Shown piece after piece: positions 25,558 through 32,474 of a stretch of 32,474 nt of DNA (within the stretch, counting starts at the first letter, position 1; the number at the start of each line of letters is the position of its first letter). This DNA is from DAHUXT01 sp036378295. Its GTDB lineage: Bacteria > Chloroflexota > Ktedonobacteria > Ktedonobacterales > JADMIN01. A model generated the notes under the pieces. It searched no databases and was not told the origin of the DNA. It was given only the letters and a program-made list of their open reading frames with translations. The stretch spans positions 1 through 32,474 of the forward strand of contig DASUWS010000217.1 of the NCBI GenBank assembly GCA_036378295.1. The letters are read 5' to 3'. The position numbers were made by a program, and so were the translations under genes.

Positions 25558-26820
25558 ATGAACATTACCGAACTTGAAACAAAAACGCTGGGCGAGTTAC
25601 GCGATATTGCCCGTGATCGTGACCTTGCCGGGTATACTGGACTGCGCAAGCAGGAGCTGATCTTCCGGCTGCTCCAGGCAGAGACCGAGCGCCAGGGCAA
25701 CATCTTCAGTGCGGGTGTCCTGGAGATCGTCGAGGAGGGCTTTGGCTTCCTGCGGCGGGGGCGCTTCATGCCCGGCGGGATGGATGTCTACGTCTCGCAG
25801 ACGCAAATCCGCCGCTTTGGCCTGCGCACGGGCGATATGGTCTCTGGGCAGGTGCGGCCACCAAAAGACAATGAAAAGTTCTATGGATTGCTCCGGGTCG
25901 AGGCGGTCAACGGCATGGACCCGGAAGCCGCCAAGCATCGCCCTAATTTCGACGGCCTGACGCCGATCTTCCCGCGCCGGATGTTCAATCTCGAGACCGA
26001 CCCGGGCAACATTACCGGGCGGCTCATCAACCTGCTCGCGCCTATCGGACGCGGCCAGCGTGGCCTGATCGTCGCACCGCCAAAAGCTGGCAAAACGCTG
26101 CTGCTCAAGACGATTGCCAATTCGATTCTGGCCAATTATTCCGATGTACAGCTGATGATCGCACTGATCGGCGAGCGCCCAGAAGAGGTCACGGATATGC
26201 GCCGCAGCGTCAAGGCTGAGGTCTATAGCTCGACCTTCGACGAAGAGCCTGAGGCGCATGTCCACGTCGCCGAGATCGTCGCTGAGCGCGCCAAGCGACT
26301 GGTCGAAGGTGGCAAGGATGTCGTGGTGCTGCTCGACAGCATCACCCGCCTCACGCGCGCTTATAACCTGGCGGTCGCATCCAGCGGACGCACGCTCTCC
26401 GGCGGACTCGATCCCGCTGCGATCACGCCGCCCCGGCGCTTCATTGGCGCGGCGCGCAACGTCGAGGAGGGCGGCTCGCTCACCATCATCGCGACGGTAC
26501 TGGTAGATACGAACAGCCGCATGGACGACGTCATCTACGAGGAATTCAAGGGCACTGGCAACATGGAGATCACGCTCGATCGCAAGCTCTCCGAGCGGCG
26601 TATCTTCCCTGCCGTTGATATCAGCCGCACCAGCACCCGGCGTGAGGAGCTGCTGCTGGACGAGAACGCGCTCCGGGCGGTTGTGGTGATGCGCCGCATG
26701 TTCGCCACGCTCGCTGAGCAGCGCGGCATCGAGGCGATGGAAGCGTTGCTGACGCAGATGGCCAAGACCCAGAGCAATGAGGAGTTTCTGGCGAGCATCG
26801 CCAAGAGCATCCAGTCGTGA
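25558..26820 (+). CDS. rho: Transcription termination factor Rho
   Basis: Hexameric RNA helicase that ends transcription. 420 aa. Rho_N helical domain at 1-45 (LGELRDIARDRDLAGYTGLR), cold-shock-type RNA-binding domain at about 50-125 (EIVEEGFGFLRRGRFMPGGMDVYVSQ), then the RecA-like motor with Walker A APPKAGKT (residues 173-180; usually GPPKAGKT), catalytic-glutamate region IGERPEEVTDMRR, and Walker B VVVLLDS (D260). The end LLTQMAKTQSNEEFL is typical. The sequence around the ATG shows no Shine-Dalgarno; a 20-codon frame beginning GTG 25499 ends in ATGA across the start, so coupling is possible. The long leader suggests autoregulation. Confidence 0.96.
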   Translation: MNITELETKTLGELRDIARDRDLAGYTGLRKQELIFRLLQAETERQGNIFSAGVLEIVEEGFGFLRRGRFMPGGMDVYVSQTQIRRFGLRTGDMVSGQVRPPKDNEKFYGLLRVEAVNGMDPEAAKHRPNFDGLTPIFPRRMFNLETDPGNITGRLINLLAPIGRGQRGLIVAPPKAGKTLLLKTIANSILANYSDVQLMIALIGERPEEVTDMRRSVKAEVYSSTFDEEPEAHVHVAEIVAERAKRLVEGGKDVVVLLDSITRLTRAYNLAVASSGRTLSGGLDPAAITPPRRFIGAARNVEEGGSLTIIATVLVDTNSRMDDVIYEEFKGTGNMEITLDRKLSERRIFPAVDISRTSTRREELLLDENALRAVVVMRRMFATLAEQRGIEAMEALLTQMAKTQSNEEFLASIAKSIQS

Positions 26821-26859
26821 GCATCATAAGCGCATTAGCGCAGGCCGTATGACGATACC

Positions 26860-26977
26860 GAGATGCCCGGTGGATGCGCGAGCGGCTACATCTATCTGGC
26901 GAACGAAACGGCGATGGGAATCTATCGAATGCCAGTTGCAGGGATGCACGCAGTCTATACATAACAGCGGGCATCTC
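26860..26977. repeat. Widely spaced 10-bp inverted repeat between rho and the regulator
   Basis: GAGATGCCCG (26860-26869) and CGGGCATCTC (26968-26977) are perfect complements separated by 98 nt. They bracket almost the whole gap between the convergent rho and response-regulator genes; the right arm touches the regulator's stop codon. No T tract. It could close a long-range stem at the mRNA ends. Confidence 0.45.
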
Positions 26978-27651
26978 TACTCAGCCATTACCAGACCCTT
27001 CTTGATCGCATACAAAACAGCCTGCGCGCGGTCGAACACCCCGAGCTTGTGGTAGATGCTGCTGAGATGATTGCGGGCCGTCCGCTCGCTAATGCATAGC
27101 TCTGTAGCGATGTCTTTCACGCTCTGGCCGCGCACCACCATGACCAACACCTGCATCTCGCGCGGCGTCAATCCATCGTAAATATGCTTGCGCTCAGGGC
27201 TTTTCTTTCTGACGAGATCAGCTATGCGCCGTCCGATATCCTGTTCGACGACCTGATGGCCAGCGGCAATGGAGATGAGACAGGAGATCAGAGAAGCAGG
27301 CGTATCACCCTTCATCAGATAGCCGTCCGCGCCCACTGACAAGCCTTCGAGTACGTAGCCGTCCTGGGCAAATGACGTGAGCAGGGCAACGCGCATTTCT
27401 GGCCAGCGCGCCTTGATCGCGCGGATTGCCTGGATGCCATCAACGACCGGCATGCGAATATCCGTGAGAACGACATCTGGCTGTAACTCGCTCGCCAGGT
27501 CGATTGCTTCCTGGCCATTGGAGCCAGTACCGACCACTTCAATGCGGGGATCCATTCGCAGCAACGTCACAATCCCTTCAAGCACGAGAACTTCATCATC
27601 CACCACTACCACGCGAATTCGCTGCGCCGTATCTGCATGTTGTCTCTTCAT
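26977..27651 (-). CDS. NarL/LuxR-type response regulator
   Basis: 224 aa from ATG 27651, preceded by AAGGGG; upstream codons to 27759 add a non-conserved tail. Receiver domain: acidic pair D18/D19 (VVVVDDEVLV), phosphoacceptor D64 (DVVLTDIRMPVVDG), K114 (GYLMKGD). C-terminal LuxR HTH (about 160-224): LTPREMQVLVMVVRGQSVKD, ISERTARNHLSSIYHKLGV. Partner of the histidine kinase 122 nt upstream. Lies next to the ribosomal-peptide cluster and could control it, but no binding data can be read from sequence. Confidence 0.93.
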   Translation of the reverse strand: MKRQHADTAQRIRVVVVDDEVLVLEGIVTLLRMDPRIEVVGTGSNGQEAIDLASELQPDVVLTDIRMPVVDGIQAIRAIKARWPEMRVALLTSFAQDGYVLEGLSVGADGYLMKGDTPASLISCLISIAAGHQVVEQDIGRRIADLVRKKSPERKHIYDGLTPREMQVLVMVVRGQSVKDIATELCISERTARNHLSSIYHKLGVFDRAQAVLYAIKKGLVMAE

Positions 27652-27773
27652 GAAAACCCCTTTTCCCGTCTCACTACTCCTTGCGCGGTGCTGTTGAAGA
27701 CTATGGGAGGAGCTTCGTGGTGAAAGGCACACGCGGGAGATGATGCCGCTCAACCGCATGGCGTGCGCGTCAT

Positions 27774-28547
27774 TCAGTTCGGCGATAGAGAAGGTGGAGA
27801 ATCCAATGCATTGCCGCTGTGGGGCGGACGAGGAACAGTGATGGTTACTCGAACGCCCTTACCAGGCGCCGAATCAAGGGAGAGCTCGCCACCGAGAAGG
27901 CCTGCGCGATCCCGCATGCTGGCAATGCCCAGTCCGTTTCCTGGTAATTCTGTGATCGCGTTGGGATGCGCACTCTGCTGGATTCCAACGCCGTTATCAC
28001 TAATGACAAGACGCAGGCGCTCGGCGTCGGCCCATAAGAGCACGCGGATTTCAGACGCATGACCATGCTTTTCGGCATTGATTGCAGCCTCCCGTACCAT
28101 CAGATAGACATGGAATGTATAGTCGGATGGCAGGTTGTCAGGCCAGTCTTGAGACTCCACTATCAGGCGCACGCCGCGTGTTTGGAAGAGCGGAGCAAGG
28201 TATACGCGGAGTGCGTCGGGAAGCCCCTGCATCTCGTATGGGTGCGTACGCAGTCCGGCAACCACATCGCGCAGCGCGCCAAGAGCTTCACGAGCGAGTT
28301 CCTTCGATGTCAGTATCCAATCCTGGAGCGGATCGACGTTCGATAACTGTTGGGGCAACACATCGATAGAGGCCACCAATGCGACCAGGGGCTGTACCAC
28401 TCTATCGTGCAACTCGCGAGCCAGCGTCCGCCGCTCTTGTTCGCGAGCCTCGTCCACTGAGCGCGCCGCCTGAGCCAGGTCCTGAAGTGCCTTGTCATAC
28501 ACGAAGACGCCGGTGTCGTTGGGAGTGGAGTTCCCGTGTGAACTCAT
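27774..28547 (-). CDS. Soluble NarL-type sensor histidine kinase (HisKA_3)
   Basis: 257 aa from ATG 28547, with AAGGTGG 6 nt upstream. HisKA_3 phosphoacceptor EQERRTLARELHDRVVQPL with H47, then HATPase_c with REAAINAEKHG (N box), ISDNGVGI (G1) and GNGLGIASMRDRAGLLGG (G2). No membrane segment and only about 30 residues before the dimerisation helix, so it has no obvious sensor domain and must sense through a partner or the cytoplasm. Upstream it has a 13-bp tandem duplication at 28576-28601. Confidence 0.92.
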   Translation of the reverse strand: MSSHGNSTPNDTGVFVYDKALQDLAQAARSVDEAREQERRTLARELHDRVVQPLVALVASIDVLPQQLSNVDPLQDWILTSKELAREALGALRDVVAGLRTHPYEMQGLPDALRVYLAPLFQTRGVRLIVESQDWPDNLPSDYTFHVYLMVREAAINAEKHGHASEIRVLLWADAERLRLVISDNGVGIQQSAHPNAITELPGNGLGIASMRDRAGLLGGELSLDSAPGKGVRVTITVPRPPHSGNALDSPPSLSPN

Positions 28548-28575
28548 TAGCAACCACCTTTTGAGTCACTTCAGT

Positions 28576-28601
28576 GTGTCAACTCGTGGTGTCAACTCGT
28601 G
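28576..28601. repeat. Perfect 13-bp tandem duplication upstream of the histidine kinase
   Basis: GTGTCAACTCGTG occurs twice with no gap (28576-28588, 28589-28601). On the kinase strand it reads CACGAGTTGACAC, so each copy holds TTGACA, a consensus -35 box. It could be a doubled activator site or duplicated -35. Confidence 0.7.
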
Positions 28602-28819
28602 GAGCGTCGAAGGAATAACCGTGCGTAGATACATTATGATGTCGGGTCACACTACACTTGACATCGGAATCGCAATAAATAGGCCTCGCACGGATTTGAT
28701 CAGCCTGCCAGTGACAGCCAGTTTCATCAGGCATGAACTTCTCGCTCCTCTCAAGCATGGTCAATTATGGTCGATCACGTACGATTGCGTGTTAACTTGA
28801 TCTCGGATTGGCCTGTACA

Positions 28820-29248
28820 TCATAGCCGCAATTCCTGTGCCTTCAACCGAAGTCGAGCCCATTCGAATCGACTACCACGAATGGCAATACACAGCATGAC
28901 ATGCCGTGCGAGGCGGGGCTCTGACTGGAAATAGTCTCGCTCAATAGCCTCATGCAATTCCGGTGTATGCTGGGATGCGTGGTTGACGGACCGTCGTGAT
29001 ATTTGACTATGCCCCTCCGTGATACGTGCCATCCCACAACCCTGGTCCATCTGCAGGAAAGTCATTGTCTCATCTGCGCATCTGCCGCACACAGAAATGC
29101 GTTGACACTGCCCATGTACGTTTTCCCTACAGCGACTACAGTTGGAGATATCGCCTCGGCGAGCATTATCTAAGTGCCTGGATGCGCGGGCCCGGTCCAG
29201 AGAAGTACCGAGAGATGCTCGCATATGGCGTGTAGATGACCGAAGCAA
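28820..29248 (-). CDS. Possible small Cys-rich protein (uncertain)
   Basis: An open frame of up to 142 codons. Its middle reads NCSRCRENVHGQCQRISVCGRC, a CxxC-x7-C-x5-CxxC pattern like a zinc ribbon, followed by a helical, charged C-terminus (HEAIERDYFQSEPRLARH). Codon third positions are roughly half GC, below neighbouring genes. Starts are poor: TTG 29248 and ATG 29224, neither with a ribosome-binding site. It runs antisense to the region upstream of the peptide precursor. If not coding, 28602-29305 holds no recognised gene; I saw no convincing promoter there for the precursor. Confidence 0.3.
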   Translation of the reverse strand: MLRSSTRHMRASLGTSLDRARASRHLDNARRGDISNCSRCRENVHGQCQRISVCGRCADETMTFLQMDQGCGMARITEGHSQISRRSVNHASQHTPELHEAIERDYFQSEPRLARHVMLCIAIRGSRFEWARLRLKAQELRL

Positions 29249-29305
29249 GGAAGACAGCAGCGTCGCACTCGCGACACCAGTTACAAACGAGAAAGGAATC
29301 CAACC

Positions 29306-29476
29306 ATGACGACGGACGAAACCCTTGGTATGCCCTTGTCACTAGAGCTGGCTGAGGAGCAGCCATTGCCCACCGTGGAGGATTGGAGAGGCGGGTCGAA
29401 GTCGAACTCGCATTGTGTCAATAACGGGTTCTTACAGATTGATGACGCCCAGATCGACGAGGTCGACCTGTTCTAG
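29306..29476 (+). CDS. Candidate ribosomal peptide precursor (graspetide-like)
   Basis: 56 aa. GAAAGGAA at 29291-29298 precedes ATG 29306 by 7 nt. The N-terminal part is leader-like: hydrophobic/acidic LGMPLSLELAEEQPLPTVED. Then come DWRGG (26-30), a Ser/Asn/Lys-rich stretch SKSNSHCVNNG (31-41) and an acidic tail IDDAQIDEVDLF (45-56). ATP-grasp maturases of graspetides join Ser/Thr hydroxyls or Lys amines to Asp/Glu side chains; S31, S33, S35 and K32 as donors and D46, D47, D51, E52, D54 as acceptors would suit this. The core does not match the microviridin pattern TxKxPSDxE(D/E). It lies 339 nt before the ligase, in the same orientation. Assignment rests on context and composition. Confidence 0.65.
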   Translation: MTTDETLGMPLSLELAEEQPLPTVEDWRGGSKSNSHCVNNGFLQIDDAQIDEVDLF

Positions 29477-29511
29477 GAGTCTCCCGCACGGGATGCTCAT
29501 CGACGAAGCGA

Positions 29512-29545
29512 AGCAGGGGAGGATACCATCTGTCCTGCCCCTGCT
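29512..29545 (+). terminator. Hairpin after the precursor gene, likely attenuator
   Basis: AGCAGGGGAGGA (29512-29523) pairs with TCCTGCCCCTGCT (29533-29545), 12 bp with one bulged C. It is 35 nt after the precursor stop. Without a T tract, it would stop only some transcripts, or protect the precursor message, giving more precursor than enzyme. Confidence 0.5.
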
Positions 29546-29603
29546 CCTTCCCTTGACCGTCCGCACATGACTGCTCCAATCACGCGATTCGCCCATGATT
29601 CTG

Positions 29604-29705
29604 GTACATGCGAGTGCATGTACGTGCGAGCAGATGCAGGTGCCCGGTGGTTACGCGAATATCTCGCGTATGTCCTACCTCCATAGGTTCAAACATAGGT
29701 TCAAA
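29604..29705. repeat. Two hairpins and a 12-bp tandem repeat in the precursor-ligase gap
   Basis: GTACATGC-GAGT-GCATGTAC (29604-29623) is a perfect 8-bp stem. TACGCGA-ATATC-TCGCGTA (29652-29670) is a perfect 7-bp stem. CATAGGTTCAAA occurs twice in tandem (29682-29693, 29694-29705). No small gene with a ribosome-binding site is visible in 29477-29815. Confidence 0.65.
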
Positions 29706-29815
29706 CCGAGGAGTCAAGATACTTCCAGATTTGGGAGCGCAGGCGTGACGAAGGGCTAGAAACTCTTGCCAGCCAGCCGCTCCTACCCGATATAGAAAGT
29801 TCTGAGGGATGAGCA

Positions 29816-30805
29816 GTGCCTCCTACTGTGCTAATTATTACCAACGAACTCGACGTCCACGCAGATGCCGTCACGCGTGAACTGCATACACGCGGTGTTT
29901 CTGTCTTCCGGTTCCATCCAGAGGACTTCCCCCATAAATGCAGCATCTCCATGGAGATTCGAGATGGCAGCATCCGTGGCAAATTAATGAACGAGCACGG
30001 AGGGGTGGCCTTCGAGGATATTTGCGCGGCTTGGTACCGCCAGCCGCAGCGCCTGTTTCCAGGCATCAATATGACATCCGCGAAGCTCGGCGACTACGTC
30101 AAAGCGCAATCTACTCTGACATTGCTCGCACTCTACCATTGCCTGCAGACGTTTTGGGTCGGCGACCATTACAAGCTGCGCCGGGCAAACATTAAGGCGT
30201 TACAACTCATCGAGGCGAGCAAGGCAGGCTTAAACACACCCGACACGCTGATATCTAGTGACCCTGCGGCGGTGGCAGGCTTCGTTGAACGACTTGGAGA
30301 CGCGGAGTGCGCGATTAAGCCGCTGCTCGCTCTGGGAGTGAGCAATGAGCATAGTTACCGCCTCCCCTTGACGACAACCCTGCCCAAGGGCCTACCGCTC
30401 GACTCCGTAGCGTACGCGCCGAATATCTTCCAGCCGTATATCAACAAAGAGGCTGAGCTACGCTGCGTCGTGATGGGGGAGCGCATCTTCGCCGCGAAGA
30501 TCATTTCCCAGGCGAGCGACAAGACGCGCAAAGACTGGCGCGGCGGAGAGTGCCAACATGAGATCTATACCCTGCCATCCAGCGTAGAGGCATCGATCCA
30601 TCGCATGATGGATAGTTTTGAGATCAATTTCGCCTCCCTTGACATGATCCTGACCCCAGAAGGCGAGTACGTATTCCTAGAGCTCAATCCCAATGGGCAA
30701 TGGCTCTGGTTAGAAGAAGAGCTTGGCATTCCACTCGTGGCAAGCATGGCTGATCTGCTCATGACACCTCTACGCGCACGTAAGCCCGACGGAACGGCGG
30801 TATGA
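29816..30805 (+). CDS. MvdD-like ATP-grasp peptide maturase
   Basis: 329 aa ATP-grasp ligase of the microviridin/graspetide maturase type. Seen in order: N-terminal fold PPTVLIITNELDVHADAVTR, AAWYRQPQRL (72-80), FWVGDHYKLRRANIKALQL (113-131) followed by GLNTPDTLISSDP, IFQPYINKEAELRCVVMGE (204-222), KDWRGGE (239-245) matching the DxR-type substrate-binding motif of the family, and the metal/ATP-binding FLELNPNGQWLWLE (287-300). It is expected to form omega-ester or omega-amide bonds in the precursor. The GTG start has GAGGGA 6 nt upstream; the ATG at 29809 is out of frame. Its stop overlaps the exporter start (ATGA), so the two are coupled. Confidence 0.88.
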   Translation: MPPTVLIITNELDVHADAVTRELHTRGVSVFRFHPEDFPHKCSISMEIRDGSIRGKLMNEHGGVAFEDICAAWYRQPQRLFPGINMTSAKLGDYVKAQSTLTLLALYHCLQTFWVGDHYKLRRANIKALQLIEASKAGLNTPDTLISSDPAAVAGFVERLGDAECAIKPLLALGVSNEHSYRLPLTTTLPKGLPLDSVAYAPNIFQPYINKEAELRCVVMGERIFAAKIISQASDKTRKDWRGGECQHEIYTLPSSVEASIHRMMDSFEINFASLDMILTPEGEYVFLELNPNGQWLWLEEELGIPLVASMADLLMTPLRARKPDGTAV

Positions 30806-32474
30806 AAGCCAATGATGTGACAACAGACAAAGCAGCTCATCTCGACGAGTGGCCTCTGCGGAGAAGACTTCGGGCTATCTCGGCCACTATCAGGCTGCTG
30901 TACCAGATGGATGCGCGAGCCTTTCTCCTCAGCGCTTCGACAGGCGTGATCGAATCACTGTTTTACCCGCTCTTGCTTCTCATCGCATGGAAAGGTGTGA
31001 CCCTGTTGGCGCTGCAAGGCGGAGACATCCAGGACCCTCTCCGCCAGGGTGTTCTCTTACTCATCATCCTCTTTGGCCTGCTCGCGTTGCGTCATCTCCT
31101 CAGGATCGCCAGCGAAACGGCGACAAGTACCTTGCAGGCTGTGTCCGCTCAGGAGACGAACGCGCGCGTCTTGAGCAAGATGTCAGAGATTCCATATTGG
31201 CTCTTTGAGGAGAACGACTTTCAGGCGCAGTATGGGCTGGTCATCAGCCAGGCCAGCTACCGGCCTAGCATGTTGGTAAAAGCCTTCATTGACAGCCTGA
31301 GCGCGTTCGTCGCTGTGCTGGGAATTACCGTGACACTCCTTGCGCTGGCGCCGCTCCTGGCCGTTGTGCTGCTGGTGCTCGTCCCGCTGGCGCTCGTGGA
31401 GGCGCGATTTCATCAACGAACGCTTGGGCTACAGGTGGATTCCGCCCCAGACTTGTTCCGCATGTTCTATCTTTCGCAAAAGAGCATCGACGCCACATGG
31501 CAGCGCGACATTCGGGTACACCGCTCAACGATCCTGGAGGAGGAATATCACTCACTGGCGCGACGGTACCTGAGCAACTTGAAACGCCTGCTACGCCATT
31601 TTCAGGTGATTCGTATGGGTGTAGGAATCGTTGTCGCGGCAGCCGTCGTGCTTGCCACCGGAGCCGTGTTCTGGATCGCGGCGCGCAGTTCCGTAGGGCT
31701 CGTCGCGGGAGCCGTTCTCCTTCCCGCGCTCTACATGGGGATCAGCCAGGGCAGTAGTTTCTCCTTCTCCTGGGGCAATCTGGTGGAATGTCTGGGATAT
31801 ATTGAACAGGTCTTTACCTTCTTACATCAATCGTTTGAAACGGCAGAGGAAGCTCCAGCGCACAGAGTCGCCATCATGCGCGACGCTGCTCCCGACATGC
31901 GACCAGCCAATGGGGAACCTAGAGCGATATCATCCCCAGAAGCCACGGCGATTCACTTGTCTGGCATGACCTATGAGTACCCCCACACCGAGAAGATCGC
32001 GCTCTCCAAAATTTCATACACATTCTCTCGGGGGACAACAGCCATTGTTGGACCCAATGGTGCAGGAAAAAGCACACTGGTCAAACTACTGACCGGATTG
32101 CTGACACCAACGAATGGCAAGATAGCGGTCCAGATGTCAGATGGTACCTGCCTGTCTCCGGAGCAGTTGCGGCAGGCCGTGCTCTTTCAAGAACCTTCTC
32201 ACCTGTATTTGACCATCCGCCAAAACATTACGATGCGCTTCGAGAGAGCGCCCGACGAAGATGTGCGCATCTATGATGCCCTGGAAAAGGCTGGATTGAG
32301 CAGAGTCGTACGGGAGCTACCAGATGGAATTGATACACTGGTGGGGGCAGGATTTGGTGGGTCAATTGATCTTTCAGGCGGGCAGTGGCAGCGCCTGGCT
32401 CTGGCCCGCCTGATGTATCAAGATGCTCCGGTGATCATCCTTGATGAGCCTGTGGCCAGCCTCGATCCCCAGGG
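30802..32474 (+). CDS. ABC exporter, fused membrane and ATPase domains (3' end outside window)
   Basis: Open from ATG 30802 to the window edge, about 557 codons. The N-terminal half has about six membrane helices (for example FYPLLLLIAWKG, GVLLLIILFGLLALRHL, VVAAAVVLATGAVFW) as in MsbA/LmrA-type half-transporters. The ATPase domain starts near residue 375: Walker A GPNGAGKST at 417-425, signature LSGGQWQR at 524-531, Walker B VIILDEP with D548/E549, D-loop ASLDPQ at the edge. No N-terminal C39 peptidase is present, so leader removal must be done by another protein. The 4-nt overlap with the ligase points to export of the modified peptide. Only the last 40 or so residues appear to be missing. 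Confidence 0.92.
   Translation, partial: MKANDVTTDKAAHLDEWPLRRRLRAISATIRLLYQMDARAFLLSASTGVIESLFYPLLLLIAWKGVTLLALQGGDIQDPLRQGVLLLIILFGLLALRHLLRIASETATSTLQAVSAQETNARVLSKMSEIPYWLFEENDFQAQYGLVISQASYRPSMLVKAFIDSLSAFVAVLGITVTLLALAPLLAVVLLVLVPLALVEARFHQRTLGLQVDSAPDLFRMFYLSQKSIDATWQRDIRVHRSTILEEEYHSLARRYLSNLKRLLRHFQVIRMGVGIVVAAAVVLATGAVFWIAARSSVGLVAGAVLLPALYMGISQGSSFSFSWGNLVECLGYIEQVFTFLHQSFETAEEAPAHRVAIMRDAAPDMRPANGEPRAISSPEATAIHLSGMTYEYPHTEKIALSKISYTFSRGTTAIVGPNGAGKSTLVKLLTGLLTPTNGKIAVQMSDGTCLSPEQLRQAVLFQEPSHLYLTIRQNITMRFERAPDEDVRIYDALEKAGLSRVVRELPDGIDTLVGAGFGGSIDLSGGQWQRLALARLMYQDAPVIILDEPVASLDPQ

Noticed and set aside
29101..29142. TTGACA-like box as promoter for the precursor
   Set aside because: The only -10-like sequences (TACAGC, TACAGT) are 20 and 29 nt away, outside a normal spacer.
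29026..29235. Plus-strand frame of 69 codons upstream of the precursor
   Set aside because: No ribosome-binding site and no leader/core pattern; it lies opposite the Cys-rich frame.

Overview
The window looks like the chromosome of a GC-rich Chloroflexota bacterium, most likely of class Ktedonobacteria. This is inferred from the gene content: a hemE-hemY-hemL heme operon, Rho with a basic cold-shock-type RNA-binding domain, a DUF2089 regulator next to a DUF4097-like protein, an Eis-type acetyltransferase, many two-component genes, and a structured RNA resembling the IscB-associated HEARO/omega RNAs reported from Ktedonobacter. No rRNA, tRNA, CRISPR array, insertion sequence or phage gene is visible.

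Layout. (1) 1-3695: three overlapping heme genes (hemE truncated by the window edge, hemY, hemL). (2) 3700-4901: a conserved hypothetical with its own promoter and a four-helix membrane protein. (3) 5095-9853: an OmpR/PhoB-type response regulator and histidine kinase, a SHOCT protein overlapping tail-to-tail with a PadR regulator, a small hypothetical, and a DUF2089 zinc-ribbon/HTH protein. (4) 9947-13470: a long GD-repeat (DUF4097-like) protein and an Eis-like acetyltransferase, followed by a dense cluster of inverted repeats. (5) 13654-19776: a redox and sulfur block. A minus-strand run arsR - rhodanese - persulfide dioxygenase/rhodanese fusion - thioredoxin/glutaredoxin fusion - groES ends at an intrinsic terminator and diverges from a TauE/SafE exporter. 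OsmC, a 48-residue membrane peptide and an SRPBCC protein lie beyond it on the same strand. (6) 19950-24941: an MBL hydrolase and the NAD operon nadB-nadC-nadA, with a palindromic operator just downstream of its -10 box. (7) 25089-26820: a dispersed palindrome, a strong promoter, about 325 nt of pseudoknotted RNA, and rho. (8) 26977-28547: a NarL-type response regulator and a soluble sensor kinase. (9) 29306-32474: a ribosomal-peptide cluster of 56-residue precursor, MvdD-like ATP-grasp ligase and ABC exporter, cut by the window end.

The two most interesting items are the ATP-grasp peptide cluster at the right end and the ORF-less HEARO-like RNA before rho. The precursor core does not fit the microviridin pattern as I know it, and a hairpin-rich spacer separates it from its ligase. 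The RNA has two interleaved helix pairs, sits behind a consensus promoter, and has no iscB beside it. The arsR-led operon is a third: it appears to combine persulfide oxidation, rhodanese sulfur transfer, a two-domain thiol reductase and a lone GroES under one regulator, with sulfite export divergent.
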